Shown here: positions 63,522 to 64,000 of the stretch, piece by piece
Numbering within the stretch: the stretch's first letter is position 1
How the letters are laid out: each line of letters begins with the position of its first letter
From: Patiria pectinifera
Taxonomy: Eukaryota > Echinodermata > Asteroidea > Valvatida > Asterinidae
Length of the DNA stretch: 64,000 bases
NCBI GenBank assembly: GCA_029964075.1
Contig: CM057142.1
Location: forward strand, 37,946,392 to 38,010,391
Direction: 5' to 3'
Position numbers and translations under genes: made by a program
Notes under the pieces: model-generated
Database searches by the model: none
The model's input: only the letters and a program-made list of their open reading frames with translations
What the model was told of the DNA's origin: nothing

Positions 63522-64000
63522 CTACAGAATTGCCTTCATGATTATAGAAATGCCAACCATCAGAAGAGCTGCATAATCGACTCTCAGCCGATTGGAGCCG
63601 CCATCGGCGTTTTCCGTCAGCATGGCAATGATGCGCACAGGACCGCCACTCCCATCCCCAATTTTCATCGGCAGTGCATAGGCCGTTGCACCTGTGGTCG
63701 GCAACAAATCAACGTTGGCCACATTCTCCAAACCGAAGATGTTCTCCTTAAGCAGGACCTGGTGAACCTCGAAGCCCAGGCTCGGGCCGTAGTCTAGAGA
63801 AGCCGAGTCAATGCCAACGCCGCTGACTTGTGTGTTATCCACCAGCCAGGTTGCAGCAGCCTCGGAGATCCCTGGAAAATGCAGCAATGAATTGCCATCT
63901 GCGTCTAAGTAGTCATCCTCTCCCGCGTAACCATAATACGCCAGCCGGTTGGTCCAATGCGCTCCGTAGCCGGTATAGACGAAGAGCAAAGCACCGTCGG
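63522..64000 (-). CDS. Secreted cyclase-family protein, copy B (5' part beyond the window)
   Basis: The 3' part of a paralogue of 56420-59132: same stop position in the reading frame (63522-63524) and about 90% or more identical residues. Differences cluster at SLDYGPSLGFEVHQVLL, where copy A has SLESGQSQVDFAVHEVLL, plus FGLENV for FGMENV. GVGIDSASLD and the hydrophobic tail are kept. The metal-binding motif would lie to the right of 64000, so activity cannot be judged. Confidence 0.85.
   Translation of the reverse strand, partial: DGALLFVYTGYGAHWTNRLAYYGYAGEDDYLDADGNSLLHFPGISEAAATWLVDNTQVSGVGIDSASLDYGPSLGFEVHQVLLKENIFGLENVANVDLLPTTGATAYALPMKIGDGSGGPVRIIAMLTENADGGSNRLRVDYAALLMVGISIIMKAIL

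Larger units (their letters stand above)
60600..64000. repeat. Segmental tandem duplication, copy B (partial)
   Basis: Directly repeats copy A in the same order and orientation. It lacks the 415-bp MITE and about 0.6 kb near 54000-54700 and again near 55800-56390, and has its own insertions at 61065-61497 and about 62045-62615. Confidence 0.82.

Overview
This window is animal nuclear DNA, most likely from a marine deuterostome invertebrate (echinoderm first choice; hemichordate or amphioxus possible). The grounds are short exons with GT/AG introns of 0.3-3.7 kb, AT-rich non-coding DNA, no operons or ribosome-binding sites, and a very high density of small inverted-repeat transposons, tRNA-derived SINEs, non-LTR retrotransposon tails and foldback elements. 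The species cannot be fixed from the sequence alone.

About 0.1-38.4 kb, minus strand: one gene fills this part. I could chain 33 coding exons with canonical splice sites and fully consistent phases, from an ATG at 38418 to an exon ending at 109 that splices off the left edge. They encode at least 1,688 residues: a basic nuclear-localisation-like N-terminus, an unassigned globular region, a long acidic then lysine-rich linker, then about 1,200 residues dominated by ankyrin repeats. The best match I can name is the large ankyrin-repeat poly(ADP-ribose) polymerase family typified by C. elegans PME-5 (called tankyrase-like). The catalytic end would lie beyond position 1, so the enzyme assignment is an inference. 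The introns hold at least ten inverted-repeat (MITE-like) element types, several SINEs, a CR1/L2-like tail, minisatellites and three short tandem duplications.

38.5-46.7 kb: no recognisable gene. It contains a MITE, a 0.7 kb inverted-repeat element and a striking foldback element (40408-41233) whose arms are 16-bp CGTACG-centred tandem repeats and which is flanked by an 8-bp target duplication.

46.8-50.3 kb, plus strand: a PAN/apple-like plus fibrinogen-related domain coding region without a start codon and with one frameshift (probable pseudogene or retrocopy), then an interrupted tRNA-SINE, the C-terminal tail of a non-LTR retrotransposon ORF2 and a 180-bp tandem duplication.

52.8-64 kb: a tandem segmental duplication of roughly 7.8 kb. 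Each unit carries a minus-strand two-exon gene for a secreted cyclase-family (kynurenine formamidase / isatin hydrolase-like) protein with a signal peptide and a hydrophobic C-terminal tail. Copy A is complete (56420-59132). Copy B (from 63522) runs off the right edge. The two units differ by insertions present in only one copy, including a hAT-like MITE and a 21-bp-repeat foldback element, so each copy supplies a pre-insertion site for the other. Apart from the paralogous cyclases there is no sign that the genes act together.
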